Of a DNA stretch of 64,000 bases, positions 22,334 to 33,447 are shown one piece after another; position 1 is the first letter of the stretch; each line of letters begins with the position of its first letter. Made by a program: the position numbers and the translations under genes. Location: positions 372,001 through 436,000 of the forward strand of contig JASBNA010000004.1 in assembly GCA_038087015.1 (NCBI GenBank), in the 5' to 3' direction. Source of the DNA: Cerrena zonata (Eukaryota > Basidiomycota > Agaricomycetes > Polyporales > Cerrenaceae). Under the pieces are notes generated by a model that was not told the DNA's origin, did not search any database, and saw only the letters and a list, made by a program, of their open reading frames with translations.

Positions 22334-22985
22334 ATGCGAGACTTGAACCATAATACCAAACGCATCTCGCAACATTCTGTTGAAATGCGCGACAGAATAC
22401 CTGAAGATATTGATAACCCCTTTATCGATGCTCTTAAGCATCAACAGCCCGCGTGCGTCCTCATTTATGATTCTCTCAATGTATCATGTTTCACCGTGCT
22501 AAAAATGGGATATAACTTGGAGGAAACTGCCACTACACTTTTGGGGAAATTTGATGAAAGCAAATCACTAGGAAAGCCTCATAGGAAGGTTGGGTTCAAC
22601 GTCATCAAAACTGAAAAAACGCAACATACCATGAACGTAAGGAGTGAGTGGGATCGGAAAAGAAGGTATGTGTCGCAGTTTCATTGTAAATATCATGGAG
22701 ACCAAAGTACCATAGGCCTCAATTCGAGTCCAAGAGGACGACGTTCTTTCCATGATAATTTAACCTTCTATACAGCAGAAGACTACGACCAATAAGTTGA
22801 TCTCACTGCTCTTAGTCGTGGACAGCACTGAAAATGCGATATCGCCTAAGGCAGCGAACAGAGCAAACTCATTGACTTCATCTTCAACACGTACTAGCAT
22901 CTGGTGACTTACTGGAATTTGGCTTTAGTCGGCGAAATCAATCAAACCATCAACTTCCCTCTTGCCAGCCGCAACAATGGTCGTA
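22334..22985 (+). pseudogene. Diverged P gene, probably dead
   Basis: From 22334 the frame reads MRDLNHNTKRISQHSVEMRD and IPEDIDNPFIDALKH, which align with P exon 1, then LEETATTLLGKFDESKSLGK, which aligns with exon 2. The region where intron 1 should be is open and in frame, and its 3' splice AG is lost. The whole run 22121-22795 is one open frame of 224 codons. The terminal exon region (22870-22985, TSSST then a degraded YW block) contains stops and shifts. It could be an intron-retaining variant, but decay is more likely. Confidence 0.55.
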
Positions 22986-23641
22986 CTACTGAGCCGAGTG
23001 AGTAGCTCGCATAGCTGGTTCCCAATATCACTCATCATATCTTCATGCCAGATATCTAATAGTGTGCGATTCAAAGGAAAGTCTCGCTTATACCCTACAT
23101 CTATTATCTTTCTTGTATCTTCTACGTCGGATCATAAGGTTAGTGTTATTTATACCTGTAACGACTGTTGATAGTTTGCATATATCCCATTGTGATTGTT
23201 TCTACGAGGTCCCAAAAACCCTTCTTTACGGAAACCCATTATGGGAAGCATAACCCTCCCCTTTGACTTAGCCGGAAGGACTAGACAATCATGACTGTCA
23301 AACCTGGTGCCGGGAGTCCTTGTTTTTTTTGTGAAAGTAACCATCTGACATTCGTAATAAGGAATAAAGATTGCTGTACTTGACATACACTGTACATTGG
23401 AACGGTCCCAGACGTGCGCGACCTCGGTTCCTGTTACATTCAATATACAGACTAAGCGAAGAAACCAGGGATACAAGCAAAATAAAAAATGTCCAATAGA
23501 CAACAAACGGGAAAATGGGGGTATTTGACACGGATAGATATGTCTTCCGCTGTTGAGAAAGGTATGCAGTGTCCAGGGTGAATCAGGGAATCCATGAGCC
23601 ACAAACAAACGTTGAGAGAGGAACCTTCCGCGAACGCTAGA
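22986..23641. repeat. Spacer and K 3' flank
   Basis: No supported gene. 23440-23641 is the K 3' flank repeat (GACAACAAACGGGAAAATG-type run shared with other copies). The 152-codon minus frame at 23150-23608 lies across this flank and is not conserved. Confidence 0.5.
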
Positions 23642-25012
23642 TCATTTGCGAGGCTTCGGTAATGCGCTCTTGAATGTCAAAATGTGGCCTATGGTGTTGA
23701 ATAATTGACGGGTATAGTCAACAACACCGTAACGCTGATCATCCATTCCAGTGGGATCCTTCAAGAGGACTCTAGCACGAAGCTGCCACCACCGTCGCGA
23801 TTTGATGATCTTGTCGTATCGTTTGACGACCTGGTCGATCTTTAATCGTTTCTTCGGATCAGGCTCTCGCATCGCATCAACAAAGGGCTGGAGGAATTCG
23901 CATCCATTGTATACCTATGCATATCGAGAATCAGCAGATGCCTACTCATCAATTACGAACCATTCCGTGACCGACCTTCAATATGTAGTTTTGAATAACG
24001 TTGCCTACACAATATATGTCTACAGCAAACGGGTCATGAACCACAAGCTTAGTTCCATTGAATTCTGGAACTGAACGATCAGCTCCTTCAGGAAAGGTTT
24101 CTGTGGGGTTGAGATTATCAGCTGAGTATTGACGTGATAGCCCGAAATCAATGATATGATATTTCGGTGGTCGGGCTGTCCGAGTGAACGGTCTCTTAAC
24201 CTCGGCCGTAAATGATCGATTCATGTCGGAAGCCATGACATGGTGCGGCTCTGGCCACATATCCCTCGAGTCAATCATGATATTGTACACCATGAGATCA
24301 CTAAAGGTTGTCAGTATTCTGATTTACTTATTCAAGCATATCTGTACATACCGATGAGCTATGCGACAGCTGTGTAGGAACTGCAGACCCTAGTGTTTGA
24401 TGACAAATTGTGATTAGTTCATGATAAAGGTTTGACCATTAGCTTCATACCTCGAATATTTGACGGAAGCATTCAAGTACTTCCCCAACTGTTTCAAAAC
24501 GAGGTTTGAAGAACTTGTCCAGGACTGGCATCACAAAAATAGAAAATTCTTCTCCTGGAATGTCGAAGAGTTCATGAATAGGAGTAGAGTGGTTCTTGGG
24601 ATGAGACTTGGCAGGCTCAGATGCAAGGAACATAGTGAGTGGCCCCTCCAGCCCATTCGTCCTTCGAGAGAACCGTTTCAGCATGACGGTCTCTCCATCA
24701 GAGAGCCTAGTTGCATCCATTACAGCACGGTGCTATATTGTACAAGAGGTTAACCTCAAGATATGAAATAAAATTACTCAATCCTACCGCCAACTGAAGT
24801 CCATCCTCGAAGTGGTGCCAAGTTTTGCCCGTGTCCTTCCACGAAGGGACCCATCCTGGCCTGAAACGGGGTCGTAGCATGTAGCCCCTTTCAGCCAGCC
24901 ATACCTGGTGGTCACGCCACCATACCTCATGCGAAAGGAGTGTCAAACGGTCTTCATAGGCTTGGTCATCGGGATCCACGTCCATTGCGCCTGGTGGTGA
25001 GCGTTCGTCCAT
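23642..25012 (-). CDS. Atypical protein kinase-like protein (K), intact
   Basis: Five exons, 380 aa: 24788-25012, 24451-24732, 24352-24389, 23976-24300, 23642-23914. The start chosen is MDERSPPGAMDVDPDDQ, in line with other copies; an upstream in-frame ATG would add seven residues. VMLK, HRDLMVYN and DFGLS are intact. Exon 4 is of the TFPEGADRSVPEFNGTKLVV subtype, one codon shorter, and its intron has a GTCGGT donor. The divergent P gene is reduced to a 13-codon stub (25374). The copy at 47465 on the other arm has the same arrangement. Confidence 0.86.
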
Positions 25013-25373
25013 TATGAGTGGGGAGGAATACAATCGATTGCTCGCGGTTCACGATATAAGGAATTGCGTCTGAACCAGGGTTGGGGGAGTGTCGCTGCAA
25101 GCCCCGAACCTTCTTCCCACCTTATTATCTGAGCTACCTTATTGTCTGAGCTAAGTCCATTTTGACGAGAGCGCTGATGAGCGTGGGTTCCTATGGATTG
25201 AGAAGCGCCATTCCGAAAGCTTGTACTTGCCGGATCCGTGAGCCAAACCGGGTGGATGTTGCCACCATCACCTACCGTCACACTTATTGTTCCCTTCCTG
25301 TACACGGCTCAAACTGTGTGCCTCTTTATACGACATACAGTATTTCCGAGCTTCTAGCACCAATCGCATCACC
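25013..25373. promoter_or_regulatory. Cassette promoter facing a P stub
   Basis: Block 1 is present (AGCGCTGATGAGCGTGGGTT at about 25170), and block 2 is degraded to TTGCCACCATCACC at about 25259. It contains a short internal duplication of TTATTGTCTGAGCTA-like sequence at 25120-25150. Confidence 0.55.
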
Positions 25374-25415
25374 ATGCTTTCTCTGTTCAACCGGGATGAA
25401 CAATTAGACAGCTAG
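25374..25415 (+). pseudogene. P gene stub (13 codons)
   Basis: MLSLFNRDEQLDS then TAG. The first ten codons match P exon 1; the following sequence is P 3' flank, so almost the whole gene is deleted. The inverted stub at 47079-47111 has an equivalent deletion. Confidence 0.7.
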
Positions 25416-25884
25416 ATAGAACGATCCGATCAGAAAATGCTTTGTGCATCCGTTGAAGGTTGACATTCTGTACCCTGTGAGAGGAAGAAACATTGCGGGA
25501 GTCCTTCGTATCTTATCAAACTCTGCTTGAGTTCAGTCTGTAAGTATTCAGATCGTACGTAATGTTGTCTTGTTTTATGAGCGATAATTACTCCATTCGT
25601 TGGACAGACGGTTTCAATGCCAATGATCCATTGGCCCTATCACTTGTATGGCGAATAGTAAACATGGTAAGCAATTCTGACAAATTTAGAAGACCACTCA
25701 TTCCGGTTGGTAACGAAATTAACGGAACGTACATTCTTTTCAGCACCTGCATGAGAGCTTTCATTCTCGCCTATCCCGAGCCAGTCTCGAGTTGAATGCT
25801 CAAGTTGCAAGGCACCTGATATTCTGAGTATCTGCGAAGCTTAAGCAACACATGAAAGTATCTGTATAATTGTTGGAGCATTCT
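25416..25884. repeat. Inverted repeat B, left copy
   Basis: Matches 46560-47080 in inverted orientation (for example AATGCTTTGTGCAT against the reverse of ATGCACAAAGCAT, and the stretch with GCACTTGATGTTC/CAAGGCACCTGAT). No gene. It ends at about 25884, where kinase sequence resumes abruptly inside exon 3. Confidence 0.6.
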
Positions 25885-26490
25885 GATGCGCTATGCGACA
25901 ATCATGCAGAAACTGCAGTCCCTGGAAGCCCAAGTCATAATATCATCAAAAGGAAGTCTAATCAAGGGACATAGTTTTGCGTACCTCGAATACTTGACGA
26001 AAACATTCAAGCACTTCGTCGATCGTCTCAAAGCGAGGGGCGTTGAACAAACTCAGAACGGGCATCACGAGGATCGAATGATCTTCTCCGGGTATATCAA
26101 GGATCTCGTACTAGATAGGAGTAGAGTAGTTCCTTAGGTGAGACTTTGCTGGCTCTGACGCTAGGAACATGGTAATGTCCCGTTTTAACCCATTCCTCAT
26201 GAGGGAAAATCGTTTCAATATAATAGGCTCTCCATCGGACAGTCGAGTTGCATCTATTATGGCGGGTACTACATTGTATGAGTGGTCGGAATTCAAATAA
26301 AATGACAGGGGATTCATGCGTACTCTTGATAATACCCCGTCTTCAAAGAGCACCCAGCGTTTTCCAGTATCCTTCCATGAGGGGAGCCAATCCGGTTTGT
26401 AACGAGACCGAAGCATGCAGCCACGTTCTGTTAGCTACATTTGGTGATTGCGCCAAAAGACCTCTATTGAGAGTAGCGTAAGACGATCGT
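25885..26490 (-). pseudogene. Truncated K kinase pseudogene (exons 1-3)
   Basis: A near relative of the pseudogene at 1395-2780: exon 1 (NHQM, stop, LTERGCMLRSRYKPDWLPS), exon 2 over 26111-26330 (DATRLSDGEPIILKRFSLM) and a short exon 3 ending at 25885 (FLHDCRIAH). Exons 4 and 5 are gone. The Trp of the HQxW motif is a stop codon. The cut is inside the catalytic loop, at the join to inverted repeat B. Confidence 0.75.
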
Positions 26491-27738
26491 AGGTCCGAGA
26501 TGAGTATTCATAGGTCTGCGTGGATATACAAGCGTGAGCAATACTTTTTGTTTTACTTGAGAGCGTCCCGAGACAAGCCGTCAGCAGTGTAATCCAAGAT
26601 GCGACGAGTTAGCTTCTGTGAGCAGATCGGTTGCCCAATGAGAAGGGTAAGATATATAACAAGGGAGTAGCGGGTTCTGACTCCAGCTTGGTGACGGTAG
26701 ACAGCTTCCCTGCAGGAACCATAGACGTAAGGTGAAAAAAGTCACAGGTCCTGCGGCATCATACGGGCAAACCTTGAGCGGGGATATTGAGGCCGACCAG
26801 GGTCGAGTACGCATCACCGAGTATTCACGAGAGGCAAACTGAAAGGTGAACAAGACGAGATGGTGGGTAGCCCTTGTTCTCCAAGTGGGCCGAGTGAAAT
26901 TTCCAGTACCGTGACAGCGGCACCCACAGCCTGACATGCGCGATCTTGATGGTGCCATGATGTTTCCTAACCGTTTCCATCGGTGCGTGTATCACAGAAT
27001 TCAGGAGTGAAAAAAAAGAAAGACCGTCCAACGCGGGGACCATATCGACCCTAGTTCAAGAAGTATTTGGTGTAGACTTGAATCGCTGCCGACCCTCAGT
27101 ACAGCTTCATCTTGGGCGCTTGTTCTTTGTTGGGGCTTGCTTGTTGCATGGGGCTGAGGCTCAAAAAGGTCATATCGTCATTCGCATAGTCTCATCCAAG
27201 GGCCGTACCATTTATTATCACCTAATTATATATTAACGATACATCATCTCTCACATAACGTTACTCGATTGTTTTCTTCTGAGAAGATACACCAGCTGAA
27301 CGGTCATTACTTGAAAACATATCACTGAGACCAGGCCCGGGCCTTCTAGAAGGTGCGTTGTTACCTAGCAGCTCACGAAGTTTTCGTGAAGGGAACCATT
27401 CAATTAAAACAAAAGGTCTCCTCATCATTACAAGCCGAGTGGCGTGAATAGCCACAGGGACATCATCGCTTGATTCCAATAAGCAACATGTCCAGAAGGG
27501 CTAGAATTTGGACAACAACACGACGGAAAACATTCAATAACAGGATTAAGCGAAGACAGCGAGTATACAACCAAGATAAAAACGTCCAATAGACAACAAG
27601 TAGGAAAATGTAGGTAGTTGACACGGGTAGATATGCCGTCGCGATGGAAGACAGTAACTGTGCTAATCAGAGCAAATCGAATTGAGGGCATGAAATCCAT
27701 AATCGAATGTCGTGAGAGGAACCCCCATGAACGCTGGA
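26491..27738. repeat. Module M copy and K 3' flank
   Basis: No supported gene. 26580-27045 is module M; the minus frame begins MAPSRSRMSGCGCRCHG but an overlapping frame holds the better conserved KLSTVTKLES run, and neither survives in all copies. 27060-27738 is the K 3' flank repeat. Confidence 0.5.
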
Positions 27739-29109
27739 TCATTTGCGAGGCTTCGGTAATGCGCTCTTGAATGTCAAGATGTGGCCTATGGTAGTGAATA
27801 AATAACGGGTGAAGTCAGCAATGCGTTCATTGACCCATTTCTCGTCATCCTTTAAGAGAACCCTAGTACGAAGCTGCCACCACCATCGCGATTTGATAAT
27901 CTTGTCATATCGTGCGACCACCTGCTCGATCTTTAATCGTTTCTGAGGATCGGGCTCTCGCATCGCATCGACGAGGGGCTGGAGGAATTCACACCCAGTG
28001 TATACCTACGCATATAGAGAATCAGGAGATGTTCGTACATAGAAGGATCAACTATTCAGCGACTAACCTTCAGTATGTAATCTTGAATAACGTTGCCCAC
28101 ACAGTATATATCAACGGCAAACGGGTCATGAACCACAGGGCCAATCCCGTTGGTGAATTCCGGCACCGAACGATCGGCTCCTTCTGGGATACTTTCCGTG
28201 GGGTTCAGATTATCAGCCGGGTACCGACGTGATAGCCCAAAGTCGATGATATGATATTTCGGTGGTCGCGCAGTCCGAGTGAACGGCTTCTTAACCTTTG
28301 CTGTAAATGATCGATTCATGTCAGGAGCCATGATATGGTATGGCTCCGGCCACATATCCTTCGAGTCAATCATGATGTTGTACACCATGAGATCACTAAA
28401 CGTCGTCAGTGTTCCAATTTACTTATTCGATTAATGGCGCTACATACCGATGAGCTATACGGCAGTCGTGCAAGAACTGCAGACCCTATTGTCGGGGGTA
28501 GATGTTGTGATTAGAACATTTTGAGAATGTGACTGTTGACTTCGTACCTCGAATACTTGACGGAAACATTCAAGTACCTCCCCGACTGTTTCAAACCGAG
28601 GGATATTGAACTCGTCCAGGACTGGCATCACAAAAATGGAAAATTCTTCTCCTGGAACGTCGAATAGTTCGTGAACAGGTGTAGAGTGGTTCTTGGGGTG
28701 AGACTTGGCAGGCTCGGATGCAAGGAACATAGTTATTGGCCCCTCCGATGCGTACCTTTCTCGAGAGAACCGTTTCAACATGACGGTCTCTCCATCAGAG
28801 AGCCGAGTTGCATCTATAACAGCTTGGTGCTACATCGCACAAGAGGTCAGCTTCAAAACGTTAGGAGAAGTTATTCGATCCTACCCCCAATTGAAGTCCA
28901 TCCTCGAAGTGCACCCAACGTTTGCCTGTGTCCTTCCACGAAGGGACCCAGCCTGGCCTGTAACGAGGTCGCAGCATGTAGCCCCTCTCAGCCAGCCATA
29001 CCTGGTGGTCACGCCACCATACCTCATCCGAAAGGAGTGTCAAACGGTCTCTGTAGGCTTGGATATCGGGATCCACCTCTGTTGCACATGATGGCGAACC
29101 TTCGTCCAT
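27739..29109 (-). CDS. Atypical protein kinase-like protein (K), intact
   Basis: Five exons, 379 aa: 28885-29109, 28548-28829, 28448-28485, 28068-28395, 27739-28005. VMLK, HRDLMVYN and DFGLS are intact. Exon 2 has the unusual SRERYASEGPITM where other copies have TNGLEGPITM. Activation segment SIPEGADRSVPEFTNGIG mixes features of two other subtypes. Exon 5 carries KDDEKWVNERIADFTRYLF. Intact partner P at 29527. Confidence 0.86.
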
Positions 29110-29526
29110 TAGGAGTGGGGAGGAATAAAATCGCTTGCTTGCGGCTCACGATATGAGGGATTACTTCTGAGCATTAGGGTCGGGGAGCCCTCTACTAGGT
29201 GATGCTGCCAGCGCCGACTCGGAATCTTCTTCCCACCGTATTGTCCGAGTACAAGCCCAGTTTAAGCGAGCGCTGATGCCAAGCGTGGGTGCTTATGTAT
29301 TCGGAAGCGTTGATGCATCGATGATTCAAGCTTGTACTTGCTACATCTGTCAAAGCAGCTGGACTTGACATCGGACCCTGGTCGCCACCATCATACCTAT
29401 TGTTCTCTTTCTGTACGCGGCTCAAACTGACTCCCTTGATATATAAGCAACATGATGTAGAACCTTTAAGAACATCACACATCCGTCAAGTTCTCTCCAC
29501 CTTTTATACCTACCAGTTGTATCACT
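29110..29526. promoter_or_regulatory. Shared divergent promoter of K (27739) and P (29527)
   Basis: Block 1 at about 29264-29300 (AAGCGTGGGTGCTTATGTAT) followed by TCGGAAGCG, block 2 at about 29370 (GGACCCTGGTCGCCACCATC), and a TATA-like ATATATAAGC at about 29439, some 85 bp upstream of the P start. Confidence 0.7.
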
Positions 29527-30314
29527 ATGCTTTCTCTCTTTGATCGCGAGAAACAACAAGAAAAAAATATCCGGAAACAAGTGACCAAAGAGTCCAATCT
29601 CATCACGAAAAGGTCGGCCGAAATACATGACCAAATCCCTGAAGAGCTGGATCACCCCGTTCTGGAGAAGGTCAAGAATGAAGGTTCCAAGTATGTCTTT
29701 CCGTGGCATCCGTTCTTGTCTCTCTATTCTACCGTATGCTGACTATATGGTCGTCGATAGGTTGGTAGAAGAGGGCGATGAACTTCTCGAAAAGCTTGGC
29801 GAGTTGAAAACTCTCGAGAAGCCATTCAAGAAACGCGAATTGAATACTCTCAAACTGGAGGCAAATCGGTATTCCAAGGGTGTCGCGAAATGGGACAAGA
29901 AAGCCATAGCGAGTACATTGAACTATGTGCAAGTATTTTCACTAACGATGGACCATAGGCGTCACTTGATTCGCATAGGTTGGGTTATCTGACGTCTCCT
30001 GCCCAATCAGGTGCAACGACTCGTGAGTAGCAATCATTTTTCTCTGTATGTCACTCAATTGTCCATCAAACTTACAATGGGGTATCTCCTCTCTTAGGAA
30101 ACAACAGTGCCTCTACTTCCTCTTCAACTGCCAATGAGCCTTACGTGCATCCAGCGAACTACTGGGACGTAGCTCTGGTAGATAGAATCAATGAAGCCGG
30201 CAAAACCCCTCCAGTGACCCTGATCAAAAAGCGCGCGGGCGAGTCAGGTAAGTAGTTTGCTTGGTTGCATTGTAGATCCCCACTCAATATATCGCAGAGC
30301 CAGATGTCTATTAG
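29527..30314 (+). CDS. K-associated helical protein (P), intact, GC splice donor
   Basis: Five exons, 180 aa: 29527-29690, 29761-29908, 29959-30022, 30098-30247, 30298-30314. Helical half MLSLFDREKQQEKNIRKQ and LVEEGDELLEKLGELKTL; linker SLDSHRLGYLTSPAQSGATT; Ser run; ANEPYVHPANYWDVALVD; tail ESEPDVY. The second intron begins GCGAGT rather than GTGAGT, a tolerated GC-AG donor if spliced. Otherwise it would read on out of the conserved frame. Paired with K at 27739. Confidence 0.75.
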
Positions 30315-31889
30315 TATGAGGAGGTTTGATCTGGATTCCATTAGTCTGTAGCACCGTATACCCAACGTCTGTGATTTCTATTATCTATATCTACGATAGC
30401 TTCTATAACATGAAGCTGATGCTATCTTTGAATGTGGTAGATCTTGATGGCTCGGAGGTTCCTCGACAATACTTGTTTACTTCTGTATTTACTCCCCTGA
30501 AATCATACCTTTCCAGCGATCTATTCTGTTGCGGGAAACTTCACAACATGTTTCGATTGCTTGTCAGGGTCACATTTGATGGATGGTTGGAGGCCGACAT
30601 TGTCTTCGAGATCTCACTCCGAGCCACTGTACAATAACAAAGCGACTGAAGGCATCATTGCATTGTGACGCATTGAGAAACGAGTGACCATTTGTCACAA
30701 AGGGGAATTCTATTCCGTGAAATCCAATAAAACCCTGCATAAATTGAATCGAAGAAGGCCAAGGATAAACAAAAAACAGTTTGGTCAGATCCGAAGGGTT
30801 CCACAATATTACTTCCTCCCACCGGACACAGAATAAGAAAATGATCCTCTGATCTCACTTTCTGATTTGACCAAGGCATCTTTGACCGCTACGCTGAACC
30901 TGAACAAGTAACATGAATGAACATTATACCAGCATTCTTCACGGATTTATCTTACAGAAGCTATCTTCGTACTTCACACTCTCGTTGGGTACCACCATCT
31001 GAGCGAAATCTGTATCCGTCACTGGTCATTACGATCATGATGCAGGACACCATGATTGCAAAGAGACACAAATAGAGCGACTCCAGTCGTACTACCTACA
31101 CCTGCGTCTCGCCATATGGTCTACACTGCCTGTGTTTTCACGTCAGCCATCTTCGTTCGAGGCATCTCATAGGGATAGTATCCAAACCAAAGCCATGGGA
31201 TTGACGTTTTCATATGGGGAACAATTGAAAACATAAGCAACTTGTATTGCATCAAAGCAACTCGAAACCATCTGACAATTAAAAATGCAACAGGGTCGTA
31301 TAAGACTAAGATTCGTGATCGAAGATTATGAAGGTTAGATGCTAACAAGAAGATGCGAGCGACAATAACCTCCAGTTTCGTGTGGGTTTCCTGCAGGGTC
31401 CACGTATAGGTAAGGGAACGGAAAGCTTCCAGATTCCCGCGACCCGTTGATATATGCGTAAAGATAATTAGAAAACAAGAGCAAAGATGAGAATAGAAAG
31501 AACCAAAAGTAGTCCAGCTTTTGTCTTCCGACGACCGAACTCATCATTTTTGAACTTTGAGCGAACACGAATGATTGATATTACCTAACTCCCCCAGTAG
31601 ACACAACAGAGCCCTGACCATAAGGGCAAAAGGATTTGTGCTAGCTGGGAAATAAAGTCGGATATCTAGTACTTAGAAGTCAGTCAGCCGCTTGTGCCTC
31701 AGAATCCGAGTTGTAACGTATTATGTCGCTTACTCATTCATAGAGTAATCGAGTTGACAGAACCAGAAAAGAGTGTAACTGACAGAAATGTATCATGAGT
31801 ACTTTACATTCCGTCATTAGACTTTAAGTGTGCGAGCAACAAACCGTAATCAAATATCTGCCAGTGTCAGCTCCGGGGCTTGGGCAATG
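30315..31889. repeat. P 3' flank, decayed membrane ORF, module B
   Basis: No supported gene. 30315-30900 is P 3' flank. 30930-31090 is a copy of the 54-codon membrane ORF with a five-base deletion that breaks the frame. 31100-31640 is module B; the minus frame 31335-31568 contains YFWFFLFSSLLLFSNYLYAY, a clear hydrophobic run, but it is not kept in other copies. The rest is unremarkable. Confidence 0.5.
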
Positions 31890-33447
31890 TCATAACAAGT
31901 TGAGGTTGAGCGCTTGGAATTGTCTGGTATTGTTGTCCAAAAGCACCGTTACAAATACCATTTTTGGAATTGTTGCCACAATAACCATATGTACAGTCTT
32001 TCTGAAGTAGATACTAGCGACAAACCTAAGCCTACTCAGTAATTCGGACGATGGTGAACCCTGAATTGCCTTCAACCTTTCTTCGAACCAATCCAATGAA
32101 GGACGATCCTCAGCAACCGTCCAGCACCTCTCAATAATCTCCCACAACTCGTCGGGAATTACAACCGGAGCGTTGCCCCCTGGTACACTGACAGTTACTT
32201 CTCGATCAAGTGGCTTCAAGACGGAAACCGCTCTCTCCTTGTTATACATTCCAATGGCAGGGTAAATAGGCAGTGTGGTATATAGCTATCAAGCTTTTTT
32301 GTGAGCGCGGAAACATGGAAATGATGGGGAAGGTCTCACCTGGAAGCATAGAGCAGCGAACATGAAAATATCAGACTCCGCGGTCGGCCGGCCAGGGCGG
32401 GGATCTAGTTCAAAAGGCATTTGTTCCGGCGCGAGGACAGCTCCGCCTCGAGTCGAGCGTCGTTGGTTACTGTTGGCCTCCCGAATCACCGACAGCCCAA
32501 AATCGACCAGTACGATGTCGAACTCCAAATGATCTTTCTCGTTCGGTCGACGGTTTACGAAAATGACATTTCCCTATGTAGTTGAGACGTGAGATAAATA
32601 TTATTGACTCGAAGAGTGTTATTACCGGGTGTAAATCGCCATGTACAACACCTTGCTCGTGCAAATGCTGCAGCCCTTGGACCACCTGGAGTAGCTAGAA
32701 GTGGATGGCACAATGTTTGAGTTGCACGGACACGGACTCTACTCATGCACTTACCCAACGGTATACAAAGAGTTGATAGAAACGCCCCCATCGGTATCGC
32801 TCATGAAACCTCACCATGTCAATCAGGAACGTCCCACTGTTTCCATCACAATGCCATGGTGAGGTGATAAAGTATTCCTGCTCCATTTTGATGATTCCCG
32901 ACAGCGGGAGGAGACGTTCATGTTTGAGTGTCTTCCACATCAACGCCTCATAATAAGATCGCTATCACATTCGATTCTATATCAGCCTTATTTGAATACC
33001 AGAGATAGATGAGATTTTACCCATCGTTTCTCATCCTCATTGTCCTGACCATGGGTCTGTATTAACCGTTTCGCGGCAACAGTCGTTTCGCCATACGTCG
33101 TCCTGTATACCTCGCCAAAGCCTCCCGCGGATTGTGGATGTAATGTATCAAAATTGCTACCCTCCAAGAAGACGGAGCTGGGAAGCGTCTTGTTATTATT
33201 CGCTAGCCTCAACAACAGCTGTCGTGTTTTTTGTTGGATAGTTACATTAGAGCTGTTGAGCACAATCTATGGTCAGTATTAGAATGAGTCGAAATATATG
33301 AGAACAGTCAAAACGTACAGCTAGCATGACGTTCATAGCATACCGTGCTACATCGTCCTTCCAATAAGCGATACACTGAGCATTATCATCATCATCATTG
33401 TTAAGTTTTTGATCTGCAAAGCGAAGGGTCAAGTTATTTATTCGCAC
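31890..33447 (-). CDS. TKL-like protein kinase, altered copy
   Basis: A close relative of the gene at 3183-4812. The kinase core is complete: GGFGEVYRTTYGET with VAAKR, MWKTLKHERLLPLSGIIKM, VVHGDLHPGN, VDFGLSVIREAN, VLAPEQMPFE, and ERCWTVAEDRPSLDW. Two ends differ. At the N-terminus about 330 bp, equal to the first exon and part of the second, are missing at an ATC repeat (33383-33399); an alternative start at 33447 gives MRINNLTLRFADQKLNNDDDD in frame. At the C-terminus the usual stop is lost and the frame runs into spacer sequence to 31890. It may be active, mis-expressed or dead. Confidence 0.6.
33383..33399. repeat. ATC trinucleotide repeat at a deletion junction
   Basis: About five ATC units sit exactly where the first exon and part of the second exon of the TKL gene are missing compared with 3183-4812. 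In frame they encode a run of Asp. Confidence 0.7.
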
